The notes beneath the pieces are model-generated. The model did no database searches and had not been told where the DNA came from. It saw only the letters and a program-made list of their open reading frames with translations. This document shows, piece after piece, positions 16,771 through 28,997 of a stretch of DNA of 64,000 nucleotides. Every line of letters starts with the position of its first letter. Position 1 is the stretch's first letter. The DNA is taken from contig NZ_LLXV01000014.1 of NCBI RefSeq assembly GCF_001431665.1, positions 1 through 64,000 on the forward strand, written 5' to 3'. The position numbers and the translations under genes were made by a program. The stretch is from Stenotrophomonas beteli. Lineage in GTDB: Bacteria; Pseudomonadota; Gammaproteobacteria; Xanthomonadales; Xanthomonadaceae.

Positions 16771-17307
16771 ATGTCCCGTGTCCCCCTGATCGATGCCGCC
16801 AACACCACCGCCGACCGCCAGGCCCTGCTGGGCCAGGTCCACGCCGCCTTCGGCGCCACCCCGGCCATGTTCCGCGCCGTGGCCAACTCGCCGGCTGCCC
16901 TGCAGAGCATGTGGGGTTCGTTCGGCGCGCTGGGCGGCGGTCGCCTGTCGCCGCTGCTGGGCGAGCAGATCGCCGTGGCCATCGCCAACCGCAACGCCTG
17001 CGAATACTGCCTGGCCGCCCACACCGCGCTGGGCCGCAAGGCCGGTGCCAGCAGCGAGCAGATGGCCGCCGCGCAGATCGGCCAGTCCAGCGACCCGGCC
17101 ACTGCGGCGGCGCTCGACTTCGCGTTGAAGGTGGTCGAGCAGCGTGCGCAGATTGCCGACGGCGATGTTCAGGCGCTGCGTGCGGCCGGCTTCGACGACG
17201 AGCAGATCGTCGAGATGCTCGCGCATGTGGCGCTCAACCTGTTCACCAACTACGTCAACGTAGCGTTCGACGTACCGGTGGACTTCCCGAAGGTCGCGCT
17301 GCGCTGA
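16771..17307 (+). CDS. Carboxymuconolactone decarboxylase-family (AhpD-like) protein
   Basis: A 178-aa all-helical protein with the redox motif CEYCLAAH, an AhpD-like CxxC followed three residues later by His. The C-terminal half repeats the helical hairpin (VEMLAHVALNLFTNYVNVAF). Probably a peroxidase or peroxidase-reducing partner. GGAG precedes the ATG. Divergent from an AraC regulator that probably controls it. Confidence 0.85.
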   Translation: MSRVPLIDAANTTADRQALLGQVHAAFGATPAMFRAVANSPAALQSMWGSFGALGGGRLSPLLGEQIAVAIANRNACEYCLAAHTALGRKAGASSEQMAAAQIGQSSDPATAAALDFALKVVEQRAQIADGDVQALRAAGFDDEQIVEMLAHVALNLFTNYVNVAFDVPVDFPKVALR

Positions 17308-17316
17308 GGTGTACCG

Positions 17317-17342
17317 GGCCGGGGCACGCTGTGCTCCCGGCC
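17317..17342. terminator. Bidirectional stem-loop between AhpD-like gene and fdhD
   Basis: GGCCGGGGCAC (17317-17327) pairs with GTGCtCCCGGCC (17331-17342) around a 3-nt loop with one bulged T. It fills the 39-bp gap between convergent stops. No U tract, so efficiency is uncertain. Confidence 0.6.
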
Positions 17343-17346
17343 ATCC

Positions 17347-18195
17347 TCAGCGGGCGTGGCCGTCGTCCGCCTGCAGCCGTTCCGGATGCGTATACACATT
17401 GAACCCGCTTTCCCGCGCGAACCCGACCAGGCACAGGCCGGCGCTGCGGGCCAGGTCGATCGCCAGCGCGGTCGGTGCCGACACCGCCGCCAGCACGCTG
17501 GCACCGGCGCGCACCGCCTTGCTGACCATTTCGTAGCTGGCGCGGCTGGAAATCACCAGCAGGCCGCCGTCGATGGCGTGCTCGTTGTGGTGCAAAGCGC
17601 CGATCAGCTTGTCCAGCGCGTTGTGGCGGCCCACGTCTTCGCGTACCCAACCGATCCGCCCACTGGCGTCGGCCCAGGCTGCGGCATGAATGGCGCCGCT
17701 GGCAGCATTCATCGGCTGGTGCTGTGCCAGTGCGGCCAACGCACGCTGCAACGCGGCCGGAGCGTACGTGCGGCGTTCGTGGATCGACGGCAGGGGCCGC
17801 AGCACATCCTCAAGCTGGCGCGTGCCGCACAGGCCGCAGCCGCCACGGCCGGGCAGCAGGCGTTCTCCCGCCGGATCCAGCGCGGCGCCGGGCGCATCCC
17901 CGGCCACGGTCATCTGCAGTTCGATGCCTTCCAGCTGCGGCCTCACCTCGACTGCCAGCAGTTGCGCGGGCGCCGTGATCAGGCCCTCGCTGAGCGAGAA
18001 GCCCAGCGCGAAGTCCTCCAGGTCACACGGCGTGGCCATCATCACCGAGAACGCAGCGCCGTTGTAGCGCATCGCCACCGGTACCTCCTCGGCCACCACG
18101 TCGAGCTGCTGCTGCGGGCGTCCGCCACGCCAGCGGTGCAGCGCGCGGTGGGCCGTGCCGGCAGGCGGGGCAGGTGGCGGGGTCGGGTCGGGCAT
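17347..18195 (-). CDS. fdhD: Formate dehydrogenase accessory sulfurtransferase
   Basis: A 282-aa FdhD protein, which transfers sulfur from IscS to the molybdenum cofactor before insertion into formate dehydrogenase-type enzymes. Diagnostic segments are EVPVAMRYNG, LEDFALGFSLSEGLI, the catalytic loop GRGGCGLCGTRQLE (the CxxC of the sulfur carrier) and REDVGRHNALDKLIG. Divergent from the YdeP-type oxidoreductase that is its probable client. An alternative Met lies three codons upstream (18204). Confidence 0.92.
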   Translation of the reverse strand: MPDPTPPPAPPAGTAHRALHRWRGGRPQQQLDVVAEEVPVAMRYNGAAFSVMMATPCDLEDFALGFSLSEGLITAPAQLLAVEVRPQLEGIELQMTVAGDAPGAALDPAGERLLPGRGGCGLCGTRQLEDVLRPLPSIHERRTYAPAALQRALAALAQHQPMNAASGAIHAAAWADASGRIGWVREDVGRHNALDKLIGALHHNEHAIDGGLLVISSRASYEMVSKAVRAGASVLAAVSAPTALAIDLARSAGLCLVGFARESGFNVYTHPERLQADDGHAR

Positions 18196-18438
18196 GCAGC
18201 GCATCCGGGGCAGGGAAGGTGCGCAGGCAGCGGAGTACCTGCGCAATCGAGGATAGCGCAGAGCCCGGGCGCTGACGCAGGTGCAACCATTGCCATGCCA
18301 GGTTGGCTGGAAAGCAGCACGGACCTCTGGCGCGCCGGCAAGGGCCGTGATTGACTGAAGCGCCGGGCAGGGTGCCCGCAGGCGGACGTTCCCGGGTGGG
18401 TCGTTCGCTGTCGCGTTCCTCAGACCAGGTAACCGGAC

Positions 18439-20724
18439 ATGTCCGAGCAGAAGCCGCCACGTTACAAGCCCTACGACCAGCCGGCCGGAGGCTGGGGTGC
18501 CGCCGGTGCCACAGCCAAGGTGCTGCTGCAGCAGAGCGTGATCGGCAAGGGCTCGAAGGCGCTGCTGGCGATGAACCAGCCGGGCGGCTTCAAGTGCCCG
18601 AGCTGCGCGTTCCCCGATGCCGACGAACGCAGGAAGCTGGAGTTCTGCGAGAACGGCGCCAAGGCGCTGGCCTGGGAGGCCACCCAGTTCCGCGCCAGCC
18701 GCGAACTGTTCGCCCGGTACACCGTCACCGAGCTGATGGCACAGACCGACTACTGGCTGGAGATGCAGGGCCGGCTGACCGAGCCGATGCGCTACGACGC
18801 AGCCACCGACCACTACGTGCCGTGCAGCTGGGACGAGGCGTTCGCGCTGATCGGCCGCCACCTGCAGGCGCTGGAAAGCCCCCATCAGGCCGAGTTCTAC
18901 ACCTCCGGGCGCACGCCCAATGAAGCGGCGTTCCTGTATTCGATCTTCGTGCGCGAGTTCGGTACCAACAACTTCCCGGATTGCTCGAACATGTGCCACG
19001 AGCCGACCAGCCGGGGTCTGCCGCCGGCCATCGGGGTGGGCAAGGGCACCATCGTGCTGCAGGACTTCGAGCACGCCGAGGCGATCTTCGTGATCGGCCA
19101 GAACACTGGAACCAATTCGCCGCGGATGATGAGCAACCTGGTCGAGGCACGCAAGCGCGGCATCCCGATCGTGGCGGTCAATCCGATGCCCGAGCGCGCG
19201 CTGATCCGCTTCGCAGAACCACAGGACGTGGTGCAGATGGCCACGTTCGGCTCGACCGAGATCACCAGCGAATTCGTGCACATCCGCATCGGCGGCGACC
19301 TGGCGCTGATCAAGGGCATGATGAAGGTGATGTTCGAGCGCGAAGCACAGGGCGAGCGTGTCCTGGATCACGACTTCCTGGCCGAACACACGCTGGGCCT
19401 GGAGGCACTGCGCGAAGACGTAATGGCGCAGGACTGGGACCAGATCGTGCAGGTGTCCGGCATTTCGCAGGCGCAGATCCGTCGCTGCGCGGAGATCTAC
19501 ATCCGTTCCAATGCCACCGTGATCTGCTACGGCATGGGGCTGACCCAGCACCAGTACGGCTCGCGCCTGCTGCAGCAGGTCGCCAACCTGCTGTTGCTGC
19601 GTGGCAATTTCGGCAAGCCCGGTGCTGGCATCGGGCCGATCCGGGGCCATTCCAATGTGCAGGGCGACCGCACCGTCGGCATCGACGAAAAGCCCAAGCA
19701 GGCCTATCTGGACCGCGTGCAGCAGGTGTTCGGCTTCGACCCGCCACGCGAGCACGGCCACCATGTGGTCGAATCCATCGAGGCGATGCTGGATGGCAGT
19801 GCCAAGGTGTTCATCGGCCTGGGTGGCAACTTCATCCATGCGGTACCCGATACGCCGCGAGCGTACGAGGCAATGCGCGGCCTGGAGCTGACCGTGGGCA
19901 TCGCCACCAAGCTCAACCGCGGGCATCTGGTGCATGGACGTGATGCCCTGATCCTGCCAGTGGTGGCGCGCTCGGAACGTATCGTGACGCCGGCCGGCGA
20001 GCAGTTCGTCACCATCGAGGACGCGATGTCGAATGTCACCGCGTCGCGCGGGGTACTGGAGCCGGTCAGTGCCGATGTGTTGCCCGAGGTCGAGATCGTC
20101 TGCCGCATGGCGATGGCTACGCTGCCGCACAGCCGGGTTGACTGGGCCGGCTGCATGCACGACTACGCCCCCATCCGCGAGCTGATTGCTGCGGTGTACC
20201 CGGAGATCTACACCGGCTTCAACGAGCGCATCCGGCAGCCGCAGGGCTTCCATCTGGACATCCCGCCGCGCCGCCGCGTCTGGCCCACGCCCAATGGCAA
20301 GGCCAACATTCTGGTGATGCCTGGCCTGGACGTGGACGATCCCGTGCACGATCCGGACATGCTGCGGCTGGCCACCGTGCGCTCGCATGACCAGTACAAC
20401 ACCACCATTTACAGCTACAACGACCGCTATCGCGGCGTGTACAACGACCGCATGGTGCTGTTCATGAACATCGAGGACCGGCTGGCGCGCGGGCTGGACA
20501 AGGAAGCGCGGGTCAGCCTGGAGACGATCAGCGGCGATGGCGTGCAGCGGCGCATCGAGGGCCTGACCGTGCTGGACTACCCGATGCCGCGCGGTGCGCT
20601 GGCCGGCTACTACCCGGAACTGAACCCCTTGCTGCCGCTGGACTACTACGACCGCATCAGCGGCACGCCTGCAGCGAAGTCGATTCCGGTGCGGGTGCAG
20701 GCGATGGCGGCGGCGATTGCGTAG
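18439..20724 (+). CDS. FdhF/YdeP-family molybdopterin oxidoreductase
   Basis: A 761-aa cytoplasmic bis-MGD enzyme. The N-terminal zone contains CPSCAFPDADERRKLEFCE, which replaces the usual 4Fe-4S cluster region. The Mo ligand is probably Cys in NMCHEPTSRG. Further family markers are GQNTGTNSPRM and RGHSNVQGDRTVG. YdeP in E. coli is linked to acid tolerance; substrate unknown. The divergent fdhD supports a sulfurated cofactor. No small or cytochrome subunit is adjacent. Confidence 0.9.
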   Translation: MSEQKPPRYKPYDQPAGGWGAAGATAKVLLQQSVIGKGSKALLAMNQPGGFKCPSCAFPDADERRKLEFCENGAKALAWEATQFRASRELFARYTVTELMAQTDYWLEMQGRLTEPMRYDAATDHYVPCSWDEAFALIGRHLQALESPHQAEFYTSGRTPNEAAFLYSIFVREFGTNNFPDCSNMCHEPTSRGLPPAIGVGKGTIVLQDFEHAEAIFVIGQNTGTNSPRMMSNLVEARKRGIPIVAVNPMPERALIRFAEPQDVVQMATFGSTEITSEFVHIRIGGDLALIKGMMKVMFEREAQGERVLDHDFLAEHTLGLEALREDVMAQDWDQIVQVSGISQAQIRRCAEIYIRSNATVICYGMGLTQHQYGSRLLQQVANLLLLRGNFGKPGAGIGPIRGHSNVQGDRTVGIDEKPKQAYLDRVQQVFGFDPPREHGHHVVESIEAMLDGSAKVFIGLGGNFIHAVPDTPRAYEAMRGLELTVGIATKLNRGHLVHGRDALILPVVARSERIVTPAGEQFVTIEDAMSNVTASRGVLEPVSADVLPEVEIVCRMAMATLPHSRVDWAGCMHDYAPIRELIAAVYPEIYTGFNERIRQPQGFHLDIPPRRRVWPTPNGKANILVMPGLDVDDPVHDPDMLRLATVRSHDQYNTTIYSYNDRYRGVYNDRMVLFMNIEDRLARGLDKEARVSLETISGDGVQRRIEGLTVLDYPMPRGALAGYYPELNPLLPLDYYDRISGTPAAKSIPVRVQAMAAAIA

Positions 20725-20749
20725 TGCGTGCATCGGCTATCATCGTCGT

Positions 20750-21091
20750 GTGAACCTGACTGATCTGCTGCTGCGTTGGATGTTGCTTGTCGCCCTGGTG
20801 CTGAATGCACCGGCATTGGCGCTCGCTGCGTCTTCGTACAGCGGTCCGGCCAGCCAGGAGCATTGCGCTGTACCGCATTCGGCCGCGATGGCGGCGGCGG
20901 GCTGCTGCGATGATGCGGCCCCGGCTGCCTGCCAGAGCGGTGAGTGCGAATGCCCGCCCGCCTGTCTCGGCATGCTGGCGACGTTGAACGGAACACCGGC
21001 TTCGCCCTGGCGCGAAGCGCCTGTTCCGGCCAACACCCAGCAACGCGCATCGCCTCCGATGCTGGATCCGTTGCGTCCCCCCATCGCGTGA
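20750..21091 (+). CDS. CopL-like small periplasmic metal-binding protein
   Basis: A 113-aa protein, GTG start. A signal peptide (LLLRWMLLVALVLNAPALA) is followed by a Cys/His-rich stretch: EHCAVPHS, GCCDDAAPAACQSGECECPPACLG. This resembles CopL, the copper-responsive regulator encoded ahead of copAB in Xanthomonas and Stenotrophomonas, but here no copAB follows. Instead a DUF411 metal-binding gene lies 115 bp downstream. The call rests on composition and layout. Confidence 0.6.
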   Translation: MNLTDLLLRWMLLVALVLNAPALALAASSYSGPASQEHCAVPHSAAMAAAGCCDDAAPAACQSGECECPPACLGMLATLNGTPASPWREAPVPANTQQRASPPMLDPLRPPIA

Positions 21092-21206
21092 CTCCCCGCA
21101 GGCCTCAAGCGCCTGCCATGACTGCTCGACTTTCTCTCGACTCTGCCCGCGCCTTCGATGCGCGGGCGGCGGGCCACGTTGCCCGTCTTTGCAAAGGAAT
21201 CACTCA

Positions 21207-21746
21207 ATGAACCGTACGCTCTCCCTCAGCCTGCTGCTGGGCACTGTGTTGGCCACGACCGCCTGCGCGCGCGCCGCCGAAGAATCCTCCGCGGCAACGG
21301 TCGCCAGCGAGGCACCGGCCGCAGCGCCCCAGGCCAGCCCGGCCAAGGTCGATCCGGCCTTGCCGGTGGCCATCGTGCACAAGACCGCCAGCTGTGGCTG
21401 CTGCGGCATCTGGGTCGACCATCTGAAGGCTGCGGGCTTCCAGGTGGACGTGCGCGACACCGATGACATGAATCCGATCAAGGTCCGCCTTGGCGTGCCG
21501 GTCGGCAAGGCGTCCTGCCACACCGCCGAGATCGGCGGCTACGTTGTGGAAGGCCACATTCCGGCCGGGGACATCAAGCGCCTGCTGGCCGAGCGCCCGG
21601 CGGCGCACGGCCTGGTCCTGCCCGGCATGCCGGCAGGTTCGCCGGGCATGGAAATGCCCGATGGCTACGTGCAGCCGTACACCGTCGAGCTGGTGCGCAC
21701 CGATGGCAGCACCGAACCGTTCGCCCAGCACGGGCAGGGTGGCTGA
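21207..21746 (+). CDS. DUF411 metal-binding protein
   Basis: A 179-aa exported protein. The N-terminal signal ends near TTACARAAEE (a weak lipobox), then an Ala-rich linker and the DUF411 domain with KTASCGCCGIWVDHLK and ASCHTAEIGGYVVEGHIP. Such proteins bind copper or silver and are common in cop/sil clusters. AAGGA is about 9 nt before the ATG. The CopL-like gene upstream points to copper. Confidence 0.88.
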   Translation: MNRTLSLSLLLGTVLATTACARAAEESSAATVASEAPAAAPQASPAKVDPALPVAIVHKTASCGCCGIWVDHLKAAGFQVDVRDTDDMNPIKVRLGVPVGKASCHTAEIGGYVVEGHIPAGDIKRLLAERPAAHGLVLPGMPAGSPGMEMPDGYVQPYTVELVRTDGSTEPFAQHGQGG

Positions 21747-21796
21747 TAGACCGCGGGTGCCGGTCGTCCTGACCGGCACTCTTCGGCGCGTCCTGT

Positions 21797-21820
21797 GTAG
21801 AGCCGAGCCTATGCTCGGCT
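21797..21820 (+). repeat. GTAG-family REP monomer, CGAGCC variant
   Basis: GTAGAGCCGAGCCTATGCTC then GGCT: one stem-loop of the GTAG family, 3' of the DUF411 gene and next to a dimer. Confidence 0.7.
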
Positions 21821-21828
21821 TGCCCCTT

Positions 21829-21884
21829 GTAGAGTCGAGCCATGCTCGACTGCTCTGTTTCAGTCGAGCATGGCTCGACTCTAC
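21829..21884. repeat. GTAG-family REP dimer, TCGAGCC variant
   Basis: Begins GTAGAGTCGAGCCATGCTCG and ends CGAGCATGGCTCGACTCTAC. It lies between the convergent DUF411 gene and blaL1, ending 4 bp after the blaL1 stop. Confidence 0.8.
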
Positions 21885-21888
21885 AGAT

Positions 21889-25286
<3,398 letters not shown>

Positions 25287-25356
25287 GCAGGGTCCTTCGG
25301 AGGGGTTCAGATACCTGCCGGATGGGACGTTGCGCGACCCACCCCTGCGGGGTTGA

Positions 25357-26202
25357 TCACGGGCGCGCGCGCAGGTGCAGGCTGCCGTCGGCGGCGGTAT
25401 GCACCTGTACCGGCAGGATCTCCGGCAGCAGCGCGATGGCGGTTTCGGCGCGGTCGGCATCGAACACCCCCGAGACCAGCAACGGGCCCAACGCCGGGTC
25501 ATCCAGCACGACCGGCCGGTCGTGGTAGCGCTGCAGGATGCGCAGCACTTCCGACAGCGGCAACCGATCGAACTGCAGCCGCCCGGTGGTCCAGTCGGCA
25601 CGGTCCGGGCTGACCGCTTCGGGCGGTGACAGTGACCCTGCCTGGGCCAACAGGCGCTGGCCCGGCTTCAGGCGCTGCTCGGCCTCGCTGCCGTCGACGC
25701 GTACGCCCACCTCGCCGCGCCACAGCGTCACCTCGCTCAGATCGCCCTGGCGGTCCACATCGAACACGGTGCCGTAATTGCGCACGTGTACTGGACCGGC
25801 ATCGACCTGGAAGGGGCGCCACGCCGAGTGCTGTACCTGGAAGCGCGCCTGGCCGCGTGCCAGCAGCACCTGCCGCGAGCGCAGGTGACGGCGCACCTGC
25901 AGGTGGGTGCCGGCATCGAGCAGCACCTGGCTGCCATCGGGCAGGGTGACAGTGCGGCGTTCGCCGGCGGCGGTATGGTGATCGCGCACCTGCCAGGCCG
26001 GGTCGATCAGCAGCAGGGCGCCAGCGGCGACCAGCAACACCGGCAGCACGGCCTTGATCGGGCGGCCGCCACGCTTTCGCTGCAGCAGCTCGGGACCCGG
26101 CATCGGGAAGCGTTGCTTCAAGGCATCGCGGTGCTGCTCCAGCAGCTGATCGGTGGAACCCGGCGGCGGCTGCGGATCGGTGGGGTCGGGCGCGCGGCTC
26201 AT
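25357..26202 (-). CDS. fecR: FecR-type anti-sigma/transducer protein
   Basis: A 281-aa inner-membrane regulator: cytoplasmic N-terminal region (residues 1-50, binds sigma), one membrane helix (AVLPVLLVAAGALLLI), the FecR domain (RTVTLPDGSQVLLDAGTHL) and a C-terminal STN-like domain (FDRLPLSEVLRILQRY). It relays receptor occupancy to FecI. It overlaps fecI by 4 bp and precedes the receptor by 70 bp. Confidence 0.9.
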   Translation of the reverse strand: MSRAPDPTDPQPPPGSTDQLLEQHRDALKQRFPMPGPELLQRKRGGRPIKAVLPVLLVAAGALLLIDPAWQVRDHHTAAGERRTVTLPDGSQVLLDAGTHLQVRRHLRSRQVLLARGQARFQVQHSAWRPFQVDAGPVHVRNYGTVFDVDRQGDLSEVTLWRGEVGVRVDGSEAEQRLKPGQRLLAQAGSLSPPEAVSPDRADWTTGRLQFDRLPLSEVLRILQRYHDRPVVLDDPALGPLLVSGVFDADRAETAIALLPEILPVQVHTAADGSLHLRARP

Positions 26203-26723
26203 GGCAACCCTGCAGGCAGGCGGCAGTCGGCCATTGCCAGGCGCAGGTGGCGTTCCACTGCCTTCAGGCCAATGCCCATGCGCCGCGCAACCTCGGCCTG
26301 CGGCAGCTCATGGATCTTGTGCAGGATGAAGACCTGCTGGCGTCGGCAGGGCATGCGCTCGATGGTGCTGCTCAAGCGTTGCAGTGCCTGCATGCCCTGC
26401 GCCTGTTGCTCGGGCCCGGGGCGCGTGCAGGCGCCCTCCGGCAGTTCGGCGCGCGGTTCGACCCAATGCCGGCGCAGGTCCTCGGCGCGGCAGCGGTCCA
26501 CCGCCGCATCGTGGGCGATGCGGCGCAGCAGCGCGATCGGTTGTCGTGCATCGTGCACGGGCGGACGCTCCAGCAGGCGCACGCAGACATCATGGACCAC
26601 CTCACGGGCCAGGCTGGGCGAGCGGAAGCGGCGACGCAGGTAATCCACCAGTTCTTCGTAGTGGTGCACCAGCGAGGACACCAGCGGCAACGCAGGTGGG
26701 TGGGGGGAGGGCAGCGGAGGCAT
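26199..26723 (-). CDS. fecI: ECF sigma factor, FecI type
   Basis: A 174-aa iron-starvation sigma factor if started at the Met at 26723; a GTG at 26774 gives 191 aa with a proline-rich, non-conserved extension. Region 2 is HYEELVDYLRRRFRSPSLAR with VVHDVCVRLLE. Region 4 is IERMPCRRQQVFILHKIH with QAEVARRMGIGLKAVERHL. Neither start has a clear ribosome site. A Fur-like box lies just upstream. Confidence 0.88.
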   Translation of the reverse strand: MPPLPSPHPPALPLVSSLVHHYEELVDYLRRRFRSPSLAREVVHDVCVRLLERPPVHDARQPIALLRRIAHDAAVDRCRAEDLRRHWVEPRAELPEGACTRPGPEQQAQGMQALQRLSSTIERMPCRRQQVFILHKIHELPQAEVARRMGIGLKAVERHLRLAMADCRLPAGLP

Positions 26724-26788
26724 CCGGACCGGCAGCAAGGGCGAGGGGCGGGCGCGGAGAGAGCATCCCCGCACGATGAAACAATACT

Positions 26789-26807
26789 AATGGGAACTGT
26801 TCGCGTT
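26789..26807. promoter_or_regulatory. Putative Fur box upstream of fecI
   Basis: AATGGGAACTGTTCGCGTT matches the 7-1-7 Fur pattern AATGAGAATTATTCTCATT at 14 of 19 positions by eye. It lies 66 bp upstream of the preferred fecI start, where iron repression of the sigma factor is expected. It is also 120 bp upstream of the divergent small membrane gene. Confidence 0.5.
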
Positions 26808-26927
26808 TGCCATGCGCGGGCGGCCGCGCGGATTGTTCGCGGCGGCTGGAAGGTGAAACCACAATCATCGGCTGGAGCGCAGAATCGGCCCGGGCTAGCC
26901 TGCCCGCAGGCTCAAGGAGACAGACCG

Positions 26928-27194
26928 ATGCATGTGATTCTGGTGATCACCGCAGGCGTGCTGCTGCTGGGGGTGTTCCTGCTGTTTGGCCATCTATGGA
27001 GCGTGGGCACCTCGCAGCTGCCCACGGCGCTGATCGCCTTCATCGCCACCTGGCTGCTGATGGCCGTGGCCAACATGTGGGTGGGGGTCAGCAAGGCCGG
27101 CTACGCGGTACGTGAGGAGCTGCCGATCCTGTTGCTGGTGTTCGCCGTGCCGGCGCTGCTGGCCGGTTTCCTGTACTGGCGCCTGGCGCGCTGA
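26928..27194 (+). CDS. Small integral membrane protein, unknown function
   Basis: An 88-aa protein not recognised. It has three hydrophobic helices (about residues 3-22, 30-50, 66-85) separated by short loops, with no signal peptide features. AAGGAGA ends 8 nt upstream of the ATG. The stop is 9 bp before the ltrA-like start, so it is in the same operon, probably as a membrane partner. Divergent from fecI. Confidence 0.75.
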   Translation: MHVILVITAGVLLLGVFLLFGHLWSVGTSQLPTALIAFIATWLLMAVANMWVGVSKAGYAVREELPILLLVFAVPALLAGFLYWRLAR

Positions 27195-27203
27195 AGGAGT
27201 TCC

Positions 27204-28376
27204 ATGAGTACCCGACCGCGCCTGCCCGCGCTGCGCCACCGTGACGGCCACCATGCCCGCGTCACCTACGAAGAACTGTTCTTCGACCTGGTCTACGTAT
27301 TCGCAGTCACCCAGCTCAGCCACCAGCTGCTCCACCACCTTGGCCTGGCTGGCGTACTGCAGACCCTGGTGCTGTGGTTCGCGGTCTGGCTCGGCTGGCA
27401 GTACGCGTGCTGGGTCAGCAACTGGTTCGACCCAGAGGCACCGCGCATCCGGGGCCTGATGTTCGCCACCATGCTGCTGGCGTTGTTGATGTCCTCGTCC
27501 ATTCCCCAGGCGTTTGCCGATCGTGCGTGGATCTTTGCCGGGGCGTACGCCACGATGCAGGTCGGACGCACCGCGTTCGTGCTGCGCGAGGTCGGCCGCA
27601 ACCATCCGTTGGCGCCGAACTTCCGTCGCATGCTGGCCTGGGTCAGCGTGTCGGCCTGCTTGTGGCTGGCGGGCGCGGCGGCCGAGGGCGATCTGCGGCT
27701 GGCACTGTGGGCGATGGCGGTGGCGTGCGAATACATCTCGCCGATGTTCGGTTTCGCGTTCCCGGGCATGGGCCGGTCGCACACCCGCGACTGGACCATC
27801 GAGGGCGGTCACCTGGCCGAACGCTGCCAGCTGTTCGTCATCGTCGCACTGGGTGAGACGTTGCTGGCAACCGGGGGCGTGCTCAGCGACGTCGAGCACT
27901 GGAGCCTGGAGGTGGTATCGGCGGTGCTGGCCACCTTCGCCGGGACCATCGCCATGTGGTGGCTGTACTTCGGCATCTCCAGCCGTGACGCCACCGAGGC
28001 GATCACCCATGCCGACGACCCGGGGCGGATGGGCGCCAACTTCCACTACGTGCACGCGCTGCTGATCGCCGGCATCATCGCCACCGCGGTCGGCAACGAC
28101 CTGGTGATGGACCACCCTGGCGCGGCGGTCACGGCGGTGTACGCCACCGTGATGGTGGCGGGCCCGCTGATCTATCTGCTGGGCAGTGCCCTCTACAAGC
28201 GCGTGGTCTATGGGCGCGCGCCGCGCTCGCACCTGCTGGGCGCCGCCGCGCTGCTGGTGCTGTACCTGGTGTTGCCATGGATGCACCTGCTGGCCGCCGG
28301 ATGGCTGACCAGCCTGGTGCTGCTGGGCGTGGGGCTGCTGGATACGCGATTGAAGCGCCGCCTGCAGCGGGCGTGA
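27204..28376 (+). CDS. LtrA-family (low temperature requirement A) membrane protein
   Basis: A 390-aa membrane protein with about ten helices. Family signatures are YEELFFDLVYVFAVTQLSH near the N terminus and HLAERCQLFVIVALGETLL in the centre. LtrA of Listeria is needed for growth at low temperature; the biochemical role of the family is unknown. Cotranscribed with the small upstream membrane gene. Confidence 0.88.
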   Translation: MSTRPRLPALRHRDGHHARVTYEELFFDLVYVFAVTQLSHQLLHHLGLAGVLQTLVLWFAVWLGWQYACWVSNWFDPEAPRIRGLMFATMLLALLMSSSIPQAFADRAWIFAGAYATMQVGRTAFVLREVGRNHPLAPNFRRMLAWVSVSACLWLAGAAAEGDLRLALWAMAVACEYISPMFGFAFPGMGRSHTRDWTIEGGHLAERCQLFVIVALGETLLATGGVLSDVEHWSLEVVSAVLATFAGTIAMWWLYFGISSRDATEAITHADDPGRMGANFHYVHALLIAGIIATAVGNDLVMDHPGAAVTAVYATVMVAGPLIYLLGSALYKRVVYGRAPRSHLLGAAALLVLYLVLPWMHLLAAGWLTSLVLLGVGLLDTRLKRRLQRA

Positions 28377-28445
28377 TCCGTTGCGTCCGCCCACTGCTTC
28401 AGCCTTCACGGAGCGCGAGCGCGGCGCAGTGCCTGAAGGTCGACG

Positions 28446-28997
28446 CTACCGCCTCCGGCCGCGACGCGGATTGCTGGCAGGCCAGGCAAGCGCTGCGGCC
28501 ATCGCTGCAAGCTTGCCGATTGTGTTCATATTGCGGGCGGTGCCGTGCTGGGCGCAGGGCACCCGCAGGCGCGAGTCGGCCATGCCGGCACCGTAGTGGA
28601 TGAAGATCTCGCGCGTGCCGAGTGCAAGCTGTTCGTCGCGCCGGCCGGTCACTCCGTCCAACGGATCGGCCGGCAGGCTGTTGTCGAGGAACAGGGCGAC
28701 CACACGGTTGCCGGCGCCCTGCGGAAATGGATTGCGCGCCACCACGCCGGCGATCTCGCTGGCCGAGCGCACCAGCACGCCCACCGGCTTGCCGGCGTAC
28801 GCATGGAGCCGCTGGGCGAGGGCCTGGCGCACGCCCGCTTCGTCGAGCGCGCTGCGCAGCACGACATTGCCACTGGCGATGTACGTGCGGACATCGGCGA
28901 AGCCTGCGTCCTCGCACATCGCCACCAGATCCCGCATCGGCAGCTTTCCGGTGCCGCCGACGTTGACCGCGCGCAGCAGCGCGACGTGGACGTTCAT
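28446..28997 (-). CDS. DUF1697-domain protein
   Basis: A 183-aa cytosolic protein of the DUF1697 family. Conserved features are the start HVALLRAVNVGGTGKLPM, TYIASGNVVL and NMNTIGKLAAM near the end. Function unknown; distribution in stress islands suggests a housekeeping or nucleic-acid role. Its ATG overlaps the response-regulator stop by 4 bp, so it is the third gene of that two-component operon. Confidence 0.85.
   Translation of the reverse strand: MNVHVALLRAVNVGGTGKLPMRDLVAMCEDAGFADVRTYIASGNVVLRSALDEAGVRQALAQRLHAYAGKPVGVLVRSASEIAGVVARNPFPQGAGNRVVALFLDNSLPADPLDGVTGRRDEQLALGTREIFIHYGAGMADSRLRVPCAQHGTARNMNTIGKLAAMAAALAWPASNPRRGRRR

Noticed and set aside
17347-20733. 1128-codon open frame on the minus strand
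   Set aside because: Only its last 282 codons are a gene (fdhD). The rest is antisense to the YdeP-type oxidoreductase.
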